Origin: CBIHON01 sp966211965
Lineage (GTDB): Bacteria > Pseudomonadota > Gammaproteobacteria > Burkholderiales > Burkholderiaceae_D
Direction of reading: 5' to 3'
Length of the DNA stretch: 60,247 nucleotides
Assembly: GCA_966211965.1 (NCBI GenBank)
Contig: CBIHON010000032.1
Coordinates: forward strand, 1-60,247
In this document: positions 53,535 to 60,247 of the stretch, one piece after another
Position numbering within the stretch: the first letter of the stretch is position 1
How the letters are laid out: each line of letters begins with the position of its first letter
Program-made: the position numbers and the translations under genes
Notes under the pieces: generated by a model
Told to the model about the DNA's origin: nothing
Seen by the model: only the letters and a program-made list of their open reading frames with translations
The model's database searches: none

Positions 53535-54885
53535 ACCATTGATCGAGGCCCTGGAAGATCACAGCGCCGAGGGCATCGGCATTCTCACCGCGGAGCCTTG
53601 GCGGTACACCCAGGCCACCGTTTTTGCGATGGTGGCATTGGTGTTCTGCGGATTGCTCTGGTCATTCTTTGGACACGCCGACGTGCTCGTAACGGCACAG
53701 GGCGCACTCGTGCCGGAATCGGAAGTGCGGCGCGTGTATGCCCCGATAGATGGCGAGCTGGCGAATATCTACATCGCCGAGGGGCAGCCGGTATTGAAGA
53801 ACGACGTGGTGGCACGGCTTTACGCCAGAGGCGCGATCGAGGCCGCAAAAAACGCGCTGGATGCGCGGCTCAAACTCGAAGATGCAGAGCGCGAATGGCG
53901 GGAATTCCCCGAAAAGAAAGCCTTGTTGGAACGCAAGGCGGCGGCCTTGAAAGAGGCGATGGAAGTGGAGGAACGCCAGAACAACAAGCGCCTCGCGGAA
54001 GGAACCAGCAAGCTGACGCAAGGCCAGCAGGCGCAATTGCAGGAGGCGAACACCAATCTCGACGACGCCCGCCGCGCGCGCGATGCAGCCAAGGAAGAAG
54101 CGGAGAAATACGCGCGGCTATTTGCGCTGCCGGGCGGCGGCGGGGTATCGCAACTCCAGGTAGAGGGCAAGAAGAATGCATTGCTGGCGGCCGAGAACGC
54201 GTTGCGCGTGGCGCAATCGCGACTCAATGAACTCACCGCGCGCCAAAGCCTGGAATACGGACAAGCCAAGGCGCAACTGGAAACGAGCGGATTGCAGCTT
54301 TCCAGACTGCGCCTGGAATATGAAGCCGCGACCCGGGAGGTGGCGAACGTGGAGGACAAGCTCAAGCTGCAAGTGCAAACCGCGCGTCTGGTTGCCGATG
54401 CCGCAGCCAGGATCAAGTTTGAAAATATCGACAAGGAAAACTTTCTCCTGATCCTGGCGCCGGTCGATGGCGTCATCACGGACGTCACCTCGACGCAGCC
54501 CGGCGACAAGATCCAGGCCAATACGCCGCTGGGCGGCATCGCACCGAAAAATGCGCGTCCGCTGCTGAAGATTGCGATCGCCGAGAACGACCGCGCTTTC
54601 CTGCGGGAAGGGCTGCCGGTAAAACTGAAATTCAATGCCTTCCCCTATCAGCGCTACGGCTTGATCAACGGCACACTGCAATATATTTCGCCGGCGACAA
54701 AACCGGATGCGCAAACCAAGCAACCCGTGTACGAAGGGCGCGTCACGCTGGAGCGGGACAATTATTACGTCGGCGGACGCAGCTATCCGCTGCGCTACGG
54801 CATGACGGCTGGCGCGGAAGTGGTCGTGCGTGAAAGACGCCTGATCGATCTGGCGCTGGACCCGTTCCGGCAGATTGGCGGGTGA
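53509..54885 (+). CDS. HlyD-type periplasmic adaptor (membrane fusion) protein
   Basis: A protein of 458 residues anchored by one N-terminal helix (about 38-60, FAMVALVFCGLLWSFFGHAD). A lipoyl-type half-motif (VYAPIDGELANIYIAEGQPV) follows, then a long coiled coil (about 105-290, rich in Glu/Ala/Lys) and the second lipoyl half and barrel (LAPVDGVITDVTSTQPGD, FLREGLPVKLKFNAFPYQRY). It should bridge the C39 exporter and the TolC-like channel. The ATG follows GAAGGGGG inside the preceding gene, so the two are translated together. The coil length is typical of type I systems. Confidence 0.9.
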   Translation: MANKTKGLKPLIEALEDHSAEGIGILTAEPWRYTQATVFAMVALVFCGLLWSFFGHADVLVTAQGALVPESEVRRVYAPIDGELANIYIAEGQPVLKNDVVARLYARGAIEAAKNALDARLKLEDAEREWREFPEKKALLERKAAALKEAMEVEERQNNKRLAEGTSKLTQGQQAQLQEANTNLDDARRARDAAKEEAEKYARLFALPGGGGVSQLQVEGKKNALLAAENALRVAQSRLNELTARQSLEYGQAKAQLETSGLQLSRLRLEYEAATREVANVEDKLKLQVQTARLVADAAARIKFENIDKENFLLILAPVDGVITDVTSTQPGDKIQANTPLGGIAPKNARPLLKIAIAENDRAFLREGLPVKLKFNAFPYQRYGLINGTLQYISPATKPDAQTKQPVYEGRVTLERDNYYVGGRSYPLRYGMTAGAEVVVRERRLIDLALDPFRQIGG

Positions 54886-55178
54886 GGCTGCGGATCGGCG
54901 CGGTTGGCGAAGAGCGCCGGCTTGAAATGAATCTCATGAACGATCCAACAAACGATGCACTCTAACAGCCATGGTGAAAATGCTACTTCGATGCATGAAT
55001 GCATGAAAGCGCCATGATTCGCTCCCTCACCCCCACCCCTTTCCGGCAGAGAGGAGAGCGAAGTGAGTCGCTACGCAACTTTCACGTTGGAAAATGAAGA
55101 TCGTACATTTGGCGATGCGCCACGAATTATTTTAAGGACTTGCGAGCGTCATCCTGACTTGCATCCTGACAGTTTTCC
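54886..55178. other. intergenic region after the secretion locus, 293 bases
   Basis: No gene is seen. At about 55019-55062 TTCGCTC and GAGCGAA bracket a pyrimidine-rich centre, a weak REP-like or terminator-like structure. The right part should hold the epimerase promoter, but no clear site is visible. Confidence 0.5.
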
Positions 55179-56129
55179 ATGGCAGATTCCTCATCCTTCT
55201 TGCATCCGGGACCGGCGCTTGTTGCATTGAGCGCCAATGACATGACACTCGAACTTGCCCCTTCCGTGGGCGGTTCGATCGCACGCTTTTACAGCACGCG
55301 CAATGGGGCGCAGCATCATTGGCTGCGACCGGCAAGCGATGCGGCATTGCAGGCAGGCGATGCGGAAGCGATGGCGAGTTTTCCCCTGATCCCGTTCTGC
55401 AATCGGATTCGTAACGGCAGAGCGCGGTTCCAGGGCCGCACGATCGCGCTGCCGCCCAATCGTGGCAACTCGCCGCATACGATTCATGGTGTGGCGTGGC
55501 AACATGCGTGGTCGGTCGTCGATTGCGATGAGCGGTCCGCGAAGCTGGAACTTGACTATCCCGGCACCGTCTGGCCCTACCGGTTTCTTGCGACGCAATT
55601 ATTCGAATTGCGGCCCGATGGATTACGCGTCACGATGGCGGTGGAAAATCGCGATACGGCGGCGCCGATGCCGATCGGGATCGGACACCACCCCTATCTG
55701 CCGCATCGGCCGGGAACGAGATTGACGGTCGCCGTGTCGGCAATGTGGGGCAGCGATGCGGAAGTCATGCCGACCCGGCTGGAACGGCCGCCTTTGCTGG
55801 AGCGGCTGCGCGCAGGCGTGTTGTTGTCCGAGGTCGTGCAAGATAATAATTTCATCGGCTGGAATCATGTGGCGCGAGTCGATTGGCCGGCATCGGAACA
55901 GCAACCGATGGGAAGCGCGATAATTCTGCGGTCAGACCCGCCGCTGGATTATTTCGTGCTGTATTCACCGGCCGGTGCGGACCATTTTTGTATTGAACCG
56001 GTCAGCAACTGTACGGACTGGCTCAACCTCGGCCGCACCTATCCTGAGGCGGAGATCGGCGGCGCCGTTATTGCGCCTGGGGAGCGTTATCTCGCCAGGT
56101 TTTCTTTGGTGCCGCAGTGGTCGAGGTAA
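55179..56129 (+). CDS. aldose 1-epimerase family protein
   Basis: A cytoplasmic protein of 316 residues. Epimerase blocks are SVGGSIARFYSTRNGAQHHW, PLIPFCNRIRNGRARFQGRT, HTIHGVAWQHAWSV (first catalytic His region), PIGIGHHPYLP (second His) and FCIEPVSNCTDWLN, with the catalytic Glu in CIEPVS. The enzyme interconverts alpha and beta anomers of aldoses; the family also includes sugar-phosphate and uronate members. It stands alone next to a decayed restriction gene and a prophage-like segment. Confidence 0.88.
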   Translation: MADSSSFLHPGPALVALSANDMTLELAPSVGGSIARFYSTRNGAQHHWLRPASDAALQAGDAEAMASFPLIPFCNRIRNGRARFQGRTIALPPNRGNSPHTIHGVAWQHAWSVVDCDERSAKLELDYPGTVWPYRFLATQLFELRPDGLRVTMAVENRDTAAPMPIGIGHHPYLPHRPGTRLTVAVSAMWGSDAEVMPTRLERPPLLERLRAGVLLSEVVQDNNFIGWNHVARVDWPASEQQPMGSAIILRSDPPLDYFVLYSPAGADHFCIEPVSNCTDWLNLGRTYPEAEIGGAVIAPGERYLARFSLVPQWSR

Positions 56130-56199
56130 AAAGTTGGAGCCTGTTACCTCGAAAATTGAGGAGGGATGGACTCCTAAAGGCCCTTGGCAAGCGCAGCAG

Positions 56200-56697
56200 C
56201 AATCGCGCGGAAGCTATCCGACCCGCTTCGAAATTGTCGATAATCTCGATGGCCAGTTCGTCCGGCTCGGGCAGGTTGTCGAGGTCGGCGAGGCTCTTGT
56301 TCTTGAGCCAGAAAATCCGATGAAATCCTGTAAGTCCTCAAAGCGCAGCGGCTTCTTCTTGAGCGTGTGGTGAATGTTGGTGCGGTAATCGTAGAACCAG
56401 ATTTCCCTGCTCCGCGGGTCTTTGCGGGCGGTGTGGTTGTCGAAGAACAGCACGTTCGCCTTGACGCCGTTGGCGTAGAAGATGCCGGTCGGCAGGCGCA
56501 GGATGGTGTGCAGGTCGGCGTTCTCCGTCAGCTTCTTGCACACGGTTTCACCGGCGCCGCCTTCGAACAACGCTTTGTCAGGCACGCCCGGCGGTCTTGC
56601 GCATGGTGCGGATGTGCTGGATGAAGTTGATCTGCTTGTTTGACGTGGCGGCCCAGAAGTCCTGGCGGTTGCTCTTGGCCTTAGTAGGCGAATGCGA
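56200..56697 (-). pseudogene. hsdM: decayed fragment of a type I restriction-modification methylase (hsdM)
   Basis: Three HsdM-like pieces lie in order but in different frames. They are KSNRQDFWAATSNKQINFIQ with HIRTMRKTAGRA ending at a stop; then PDKALFEGGAGETVCKKLTE, RLPTGIFYANGVKANVLFFD and LRFEDLQDFI; then WLKNKSLADLDNLPEPDELA with IEIIDNFEAG. Small deletions between the pieces break the frame, and the N-terminal half with the methylase catalytic motif is gone. No hsdR or hsdS is visible in the window. It is a relic, perhaps broken when the neighbouring mobile segment arrived. Confidence 0.82.
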
Positions 56698-56889
56698 AAG
56701 GCATTGGATAGCCTTTGCTGCCATGCTGAACGCCGCAGATTGATTGTCTTGATCACTGGGTTGCGGCCGGTGTCCGCCAACGGTCCGAACGTTTTGAATA
56801 TGGCGCCATGACCTCTTCTATAACTTGGCGTAACGACTCCAAGTTTCTTGCGGTACTTATCGGAATATTGCGTTTTGATTGGCATAATA

Positions 56890-56933
56890 AAAAAGCCGGC
56901 AAGCTCTTGATTTCATGAGCTTGCCGGCTTTTT
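56890..56933. terminator. strong bidirectional terminator
   Basis: AAAAAGCCGGCAAGCTC (56890-56906) and its exact reverse complement (56917-56933) form a 17-bp stem with a 10-base loop and A/T tracts on both sides. It closes the minus-strand prophage-like operon. Confidence 0.88.
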
Positions 56934-56939
56934 CGGTAC

Positions 56940-57065
56940 TTATTCTGGTGCTGCCTTGGTGCCGAGAGCCGGAACCAGAACATTACCACACATGCGGGTT
57001 TCAAGGCTATAGGCGTAAATTTGGCGTACCGCAATTAATTCTTCTCGCGGTGTGATTGCGCCCAG
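56940..57065 (-). CDS. possible 41-residue protein with CTG start
   Basis: An open frame on the minus strand reads LGAITPREELIAVRQIYAYS and ends MCGNVLVPALGTKAAPE, stopping just before the terminator. No ATG, GTG or TTG opens it, but the 12-base stretch AAAGGAGGTGAT, a full complement to the 16S rRNA 3' end, lies such that CTG is 7 bases from GGAGG. It overlaps the 3' end of the gene at 57035-57301. A shorter version would start at an internal ATG. Function unknown. Confidence 0.35.
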   Translation of the reverse strand: MGAITPREELIAVRQIYAYSLETRMCGNVLVPALGTKAAPE

Positions 57066-57301
57066 GCTATCACCTCCTTTGCATTGTATAGTGGTTGCGC
57101 ACGGCCATTTGTCGTTGGGAGTCTGATTGCTTTCGGAAAGCTAGGTAGGCATGCCATCCGCTCGCGCACTGTCGATGCGTCCCGCTTCAAATAACTTCCT
57201 ATGGTCGCTATATCCCATAAGTCAATTTCGATTGGAATAGATGGCGCGATGTGTTTTGCGACCGCAGCCGCTAGGCGCTCAATCAAGTAGGTATCACTCA
57301 T
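57035..57301 (-). CDS. small helix-turn-helix-type phage-like protein
   Basis: A protein of 88 residues. The middle, DLWDIATIGSYLKRDASTVR followed by ERMACLPSFPKAIRLPTTN and YNAKEVIAWAQSHREKN, has the arrangement of AlpA/excisionase-like winged-helix proteins, in which a short helix-turn-helix is followed by a strand pair and a final helix ending in W. It may regulate or help excise the mobile segment. The ATG lies a few bases after the preceding small open frame. I would not name a specific family. Confidence 0.6.
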   Translation of the reverse strand: MSDTYLIERLAAAVAKHIAPSIPIEIDLWDIATIGSYLKRDASTVRERMACLPSFPKAIRLPTTNGRAQPLYNAKEVIAWAQSHREKN

Positions 57302-57304
57302 TTT

Positions 57305-57430
57305 TTACTTTAATATTTGTGTGGATCGGCGAGCCTTAATCTTTGCGGCGAGAGCTTTCGCCCGTGCTCGCAATTCATCCAAGGCAAGCGCGACATCACG
57401 CATGTCGGCGGTAAGAGGATGGCCCGTCAT
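57305..57430 (-). CDS. possible 41-residue phage-like protein
   Basis: A short frame MTGHPLTADMRDVALALDEL continuing RARAKALAAKIKARRSTQIL is helical, charged and in the operon between the ATPase gene and the HTH gene, ending three bases before the latter's ATG. There is only a weak RBS. An alternative small frame of 40 codons (57396-57518) overlaps the ATPase stop in ATGA; I cannot decide which is translated. Confidence 0.35.
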   Translation of the reverse strand: MTGHPLTADMRDVALALDELRARAKALAAKIKARRSTQILK

Positions 57431-57514
57431 GGGAACTGGAAATTTTCCAAGATTCTAGAATTGGTTTTGGGCTCTTGGTAATCATGGCAAGGGTGTGAAA
57501 TCTCGTCTGGGCGG

Positions 57515-59299
57515 TCATGCCGCTTGTTTGAACTCGACAATTTCCCCTTCCTCCATCCAGAACGATTCAATCGTTTCCGGCAGGCCGCTCGGCATGCCTT
57601 TCATCGTGGCGAACAGCAGAACCGTATCGAGCACACCGACGTCCGCCTGTTGTCCAATCCAGGTGAACAGGTCGATGCGTCCGTTCAAGTCGAGGATGTC
57701 GACTTCATCCAGCATCAGGATCCGGACGTTGGAGAGCTGGGCAATGGCATTGGCAATCATCGCGTCGCAACGCCATTTTTCTGATTTGCTGAGCAGGTGG
57801 TAGTCACGCCCATCGGCGGTGATCTGCATGTCGGGGGCAATGGCGACTTGCATCCATCCGGTTGCGCTGGCGCTTGAGCGTAGATGCAGGTTGATGGGCT
57901 TGAGCGCTTTGGCTAGCAATTCATTGGGGATACCGTCCGGCGCCAGTTGCGCGGCAATCGCCAGCCAGGCGCTGACGTCGGCGTGATGGGTGGTCGCGTT
58001 ATTGGTTTTTTCGTCGGCAACACTCGCAGCCAACGCGGCCGAGTGCAAGGCATCCTGATGCTTGCGGAGTGCATCGCGCGCGGCGGTTTTTTCTTTCACT
58101 GCAGCGCGCAGTTGTCCGATCGCGTCATCGGTGATGCGCATGACGTTGCACACGCTGTCGAGCAGCGCCTGCGCGACCGCTGCATTGGCAATGTCTCGCT
58201 TGTCGTTGGCAACCGTGCGTTCCAGCAATGCGGTAGCCGCGATATAGGGCGGCAGGGCGGCCTTGGCGACCGCATCAGCGACACCAATGTCGGCCAGTTT
58301 GCCGTGTTCGCGCTCGTAGCGCGCAATGGCTGCAACGGCGCTCTGGTATGCGGGGCGGTCAACACTGTCTATTCTTTGGCATTCGTTGGCAAGCGCATCC
58401 AGCGCCTCTGCGATATCGTGGATCAAGCCAATGCGCGGACCGGTGCTGGCGCGTGCCCGCGCCGCATTGAGTTTCGCCGTCATCGCGGCCAACTCGTCTT
58501 CGTCCAGTTTTAATTTTTCCTGGAGGCGCGGGAGCTTGTCGATGGTCGCTTGGGCGGCAGCGATTTCCGCTTCGCGAGTTTTCTGTGCGGCATATTCCTG
58601 TTCGACAGCGCCCAGTTCCTGTTGCGCGGCTGCGATCTGCGTGTCCAAGGTTGCCAAGTCGAGCGTGACCGTATCGAGCGCCTGTTGATCCACCGCGGAT
58701 TTCTGCGCTTGCCAGCCTTCCGCTTTTTTAGGGCCCCATGCTTCTCCGGTCACGCCGCGCCACGCGCCTTTCGCTTCCGTTGCTTTTTTCGAGGCGAATT
58801 CGCACGCCGCCGGGAAGCCGTCTGCGCGCAACATCGGTATCGCCGCTTCGATCTTTTGGGAATCACATCCGTTTTCCAGCAGGCGGGCACGGATGCTCTC
58901 TTTGCTCGGCGTGCAGCCTGTCAATTTAAACAGGAAAGTACGGCGATCATCGGGATGCAGTTGGGCGAAACGTTGCGCGTCGAGGACAAACGGCAAAGCG
59001 GGAGGCATGTCGCCCGTCACCTCGCGATTGCCGTCCGGAAGAGTAAGGCGGCATGCATAGATGTCCGCTACGTCGATGTCGATCACCCCGGTCTTTGCGC
59101 CGTCGCTGACCATTTTGGAAAAATCCTTCTTGAGGCCGACGCGCATGCTGTCGCCGCACAGCGCCATGCGCACGCTTTCCTGCAAACTGGACTTGCCCGC
59201 GCCGTTAAAGCCCGCGAACAAGGTCACGGGTTTGGTCAGCGTGAGTCTTGCACGGCGTGCGCCGAGGATGTTTTCGACAAGGATTTTTGTGATTCTCAA
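57515..59299 (-). CDS. SbcC/RecF-like AAA ATPase of a prophage-like segment
   Basis: A protein of 594 residues. The N-terminal ITKILVENILGARRARLTLT and Walker A LFAGFNGAGKSSLQESVRMA are followed by a long central coiled coil (Ala/Glu/Lys-rich, about 180-430), and the C-terminal half has SKSEKWRCDAMIANAIAQLS and Walker B VRILMLDEVDILDLNGR. This is the SMC/Rad50-like layout of small ATPases found in phages next to RecT-type recombinases, where they may act with a nuclease. It lies 57 bases downstream of the recombinase gene on the same strand. Confidence 0.82.
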   Translation of the reverse strand: MRITKILVENILGARRARLTLTKPVTLFAGFNGAGKSSLQESVRMALCGDSMRVGLKKDFSKMVSDGAKTGVIDIDVADIYACRLTLPDGNREVTGDMPPALPFVLDAQRFAQLHPDDRRTFLFKLTGCTPSKESIRARLLENGCDSQKIEAAIPMLRADGFPAACEFASKKATEAKGAWRGVTGEAWGPKKAEGWQAQKSAVDQQALDTVTLDLATLDTQIAAAQQELGAVEQEYAAQKTREAEIAAAQATIDKLPRLQEKLKLDEDELAAMTAKLNAARARASTGPRIGLIHDIAEALDALANECQRIDSVDRPAYQSAVAAIARYEREHGKLADIGVADAVAKAALPPYIAATALLERTVANDKRDIANAAVAQALLDSVCNVMRITDDAIGQLRAAVKEKTAARDALRKHQDALHSAALAASVADEKTNNATTHHADVSAWLAIAAQLAPDGIPNELLAKALKPINLHLRSSASATGWMQVAIAPDMQITADGRDYHLLSKSEKWRCDAMIANAIAQLSNVRILMLDEVDILDLNGRIDLFTWIGQQADVGVLDTVLLFATMKGMPSGLPETIESFWMEEGEIVEFKQAA

Positions 59300-59356
59300 A
59301 TTGTGTACTCCGTGGTGTCAAAAGGAGGGATAGGCTGGTGCGGCCGATCGGTGGAA

Positions 59357-60247
59357 TTACTCGACGTTCATGCCGCTCGGGCGCACGCGCGCCGGCTTCT
59401 TGCCTTGCAGGATTTCGCGGCGCGCGCGATATTGCAGGGTTAAATCCTTGCGCTGACCGGCATCGGCGATTTCGCCGATCAGGTCGGCTTCGACATCGAG
59501 CATGTCGAGGTCGACCGCTTTCGCGATGCCAGTCGCGATCTGGGTGAAGTGGATGCCGGCTTCCGTGTCGTGAACGATGGTGTCCTTTTGCACCGACGTA
59601 CCCTCTCCAGACGAATCCAGCGGCCGGATGGTTTGCGGTGCCAACACATTGCCCGGCTGATGCGCGAGGGGTGGTGCATCCTGTTTCTCAGGCACATAGC
59701 CTTCCTTGATCGCGGCGCGCGTGACATCCGGATCGGCCAGCGCAGCCATGTCCACCGTGCGGTCCTCGCCGTCGCTGTCCAGCACCACTGCGCTCGCCAT
59801 CGCATCGCCCGGCATCAGCGGCAATTGCTTCGCGTGTTTCTTGATCGCGCTCTTGGCGGCCATGTCGTCTTCCCACAAGACCCAGGGCGTTTCCTCGAAT
59901 TTCTTTTGCGCCGCGGCGGCTTCTTTTTCGGTGGCGGCCTCGCCGATGTCGCGCAGCAGTGCGTGATAGGCTTCGCTTTTGGCCCGGATCTTGTAAATCT
60001 CCTCAACCGGCAGCACGGTCGCCAGTTCGGCCCCGCTTTCCAATTTCGAATAAGCGAAGGCGCCCAGCAGTGCCCCGCGCGCCTTCAGCGTCTTGCGGTA
60101 TTTCAGGAAGGATTCGGTGCCGATCAGGTGATCGAATAAATCGTGTTCATGGATGGCGTCGGCCTGCAGGCTGTGAATATGCGGCGAACGGTGCAAGCCC
60201 ATAACACCCTGATCGCGCAAAAGATCAAGGGCAAATACAAGCTGCAG
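59357..60247 (-). CDS. RecT-like single-strand annealing recombinase (N-terminus outside the window)
   Basis: The reading frame is open to the window edge, so the true start is missing. Visible are IHEHDLFDHLIGTESFLKYR, GALLGAFAYSKLESGAELAT, VEEIYKIRAKSEAYHALLRD and WEDDMAAKSAIKKHAKQLPL, the order seen in the RecT family, which anneals single DNA strands in phage recombination. A long, acidic C-terminal tail (about 110 residues) follows the core; it is less conserved. The downstream ATPase gene fits the same function. Confidence 0.75.
   Translation of the reverse strand: MQLVFALDLLRDQGVMGLHRSPHIHSLQADAIHEHDLFDHLIGTESFLKYRKTLKARGALLGAFAYSKLESGAELATVLPVEEIYKIRAKSEAYHALLRDIGEAATEKEAAAAQKKFEETPWVLWEDDMAAKSAIKKHAKQLPLMPGDAMASAVVLDSDGEDRTVDMAALADPDVTRAAIKEGYVPEKQDAPPLAHQPGNVLAPQTIRPLDSSGEGTSVQKDTIVHDTEAGIHFTQIATGIAKAVDLDMLDVEADLIGEIADAGQRKDLTLQYRARREILQGKKPARVRPSGMNVE

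Noticed and set aside
56753..57034. A 93-codon minus-strand frame across the terminator.
   Set aside because: It would read through a strong terminator hairpin and shows no family pattern; part may be relic sequence linked to the hsdM fragment.

Overview
The window looks like chromosomal DNA of a free-living, motile betaproteobacterium of the order Burkholderiales, most likely Oxalobacteraceae-like. This is inferred from overall GC-rich codon use, the thiL-pgpA pair, the malic-enzyme type, the dense two-component/c-di-GMP gene content and the many small intergenic palindromes; there is no rRNA or other marker to prove it. I found no tRNA, rRNA or CRISPR array.

Layout. (1) 0.2-14.4 kb: a catabolic/transport locus. 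A fused 5-oxoprolinase-type hydantoinase (minus strand) sits behind a winged-helix regulator and is divergent from a TRAP-type solute receptor. A complete branched-chain-type ABC transporter (binding protein, two permeases, two ATPases) follows, interrupted by a gamma-glutamylcyclotransferase-like gene, then a D-glutamate cyclase (DUF1445) family gene and a second, paralogous winged-helix regulator. Three gene families that make or open 5-oxoproline in one locus suggest uptake and breakdown of 5-oxoproline, gamma-glutamyl compounds or D-glutamate. (2) 14.5-24.6 kb: chemoreceptor, pgpA-thiL, a compact rubrerythrin-rubredoxin-flavin reductase-rubredoxin reductase operon with a good OxyR-type box upstream, maeB, and a 5'-nucleotidase. 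(3) 24.8-34.6 kb: signalling genes, namely HD-GYP-REC, REC-TPR, two histidine kinases, a stand-alone receiver and a REC-GAF-GGDEF-EAL protein.

(4) 34.9-54.9 kb: the most interesting part. A PpiC-type prolyl isomerase, a C39-peptidase ABC exporter carrying two cyclic-nucleotide-binding-type domains, and a sigma-54 enhancer-binding protein form one operon. Opposite and beyond lie six small genes for peptides with a shared double-glycine leader (one with a divergent processing site), a PP2C phosphatase, a membrane Ser/Thr kinase, a formylglycine-generating-enzyme-like protein, two DUF4399 proteins, an FHA-GAF-HD-GYP protein, a TolC-like lipoprotein, a membrane double-FHA protein and an HlyD-like adaptor. 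Two peptide transcription units have near-consensus -24/-12 promoters. Together this reads as a full peptide secretion system (exporter, adaptor, outer-membrane channel, cargo) run by sigma-54 and by Ser/Thr phosphorylation with a c-di-GMP link. The function of the peptides is unknown; they are cysteine-free in the mature part and the three tandem copies are rich in N, T, S, G and Q.

(5) 55.2-60.2 kb: aldose 1-epimerase, a decayed hsdM fragment, and the start of a prophage-like segment (small genes, an SbcC/RecF-like ATPase, a RecT-like recombinase cut by the window edge).

Several dispersed repeats are present: a structured family of about 124 bp (three copies), a second family with a shared 45-bp core (two copies plus a related tail), and REP-like palindromes.
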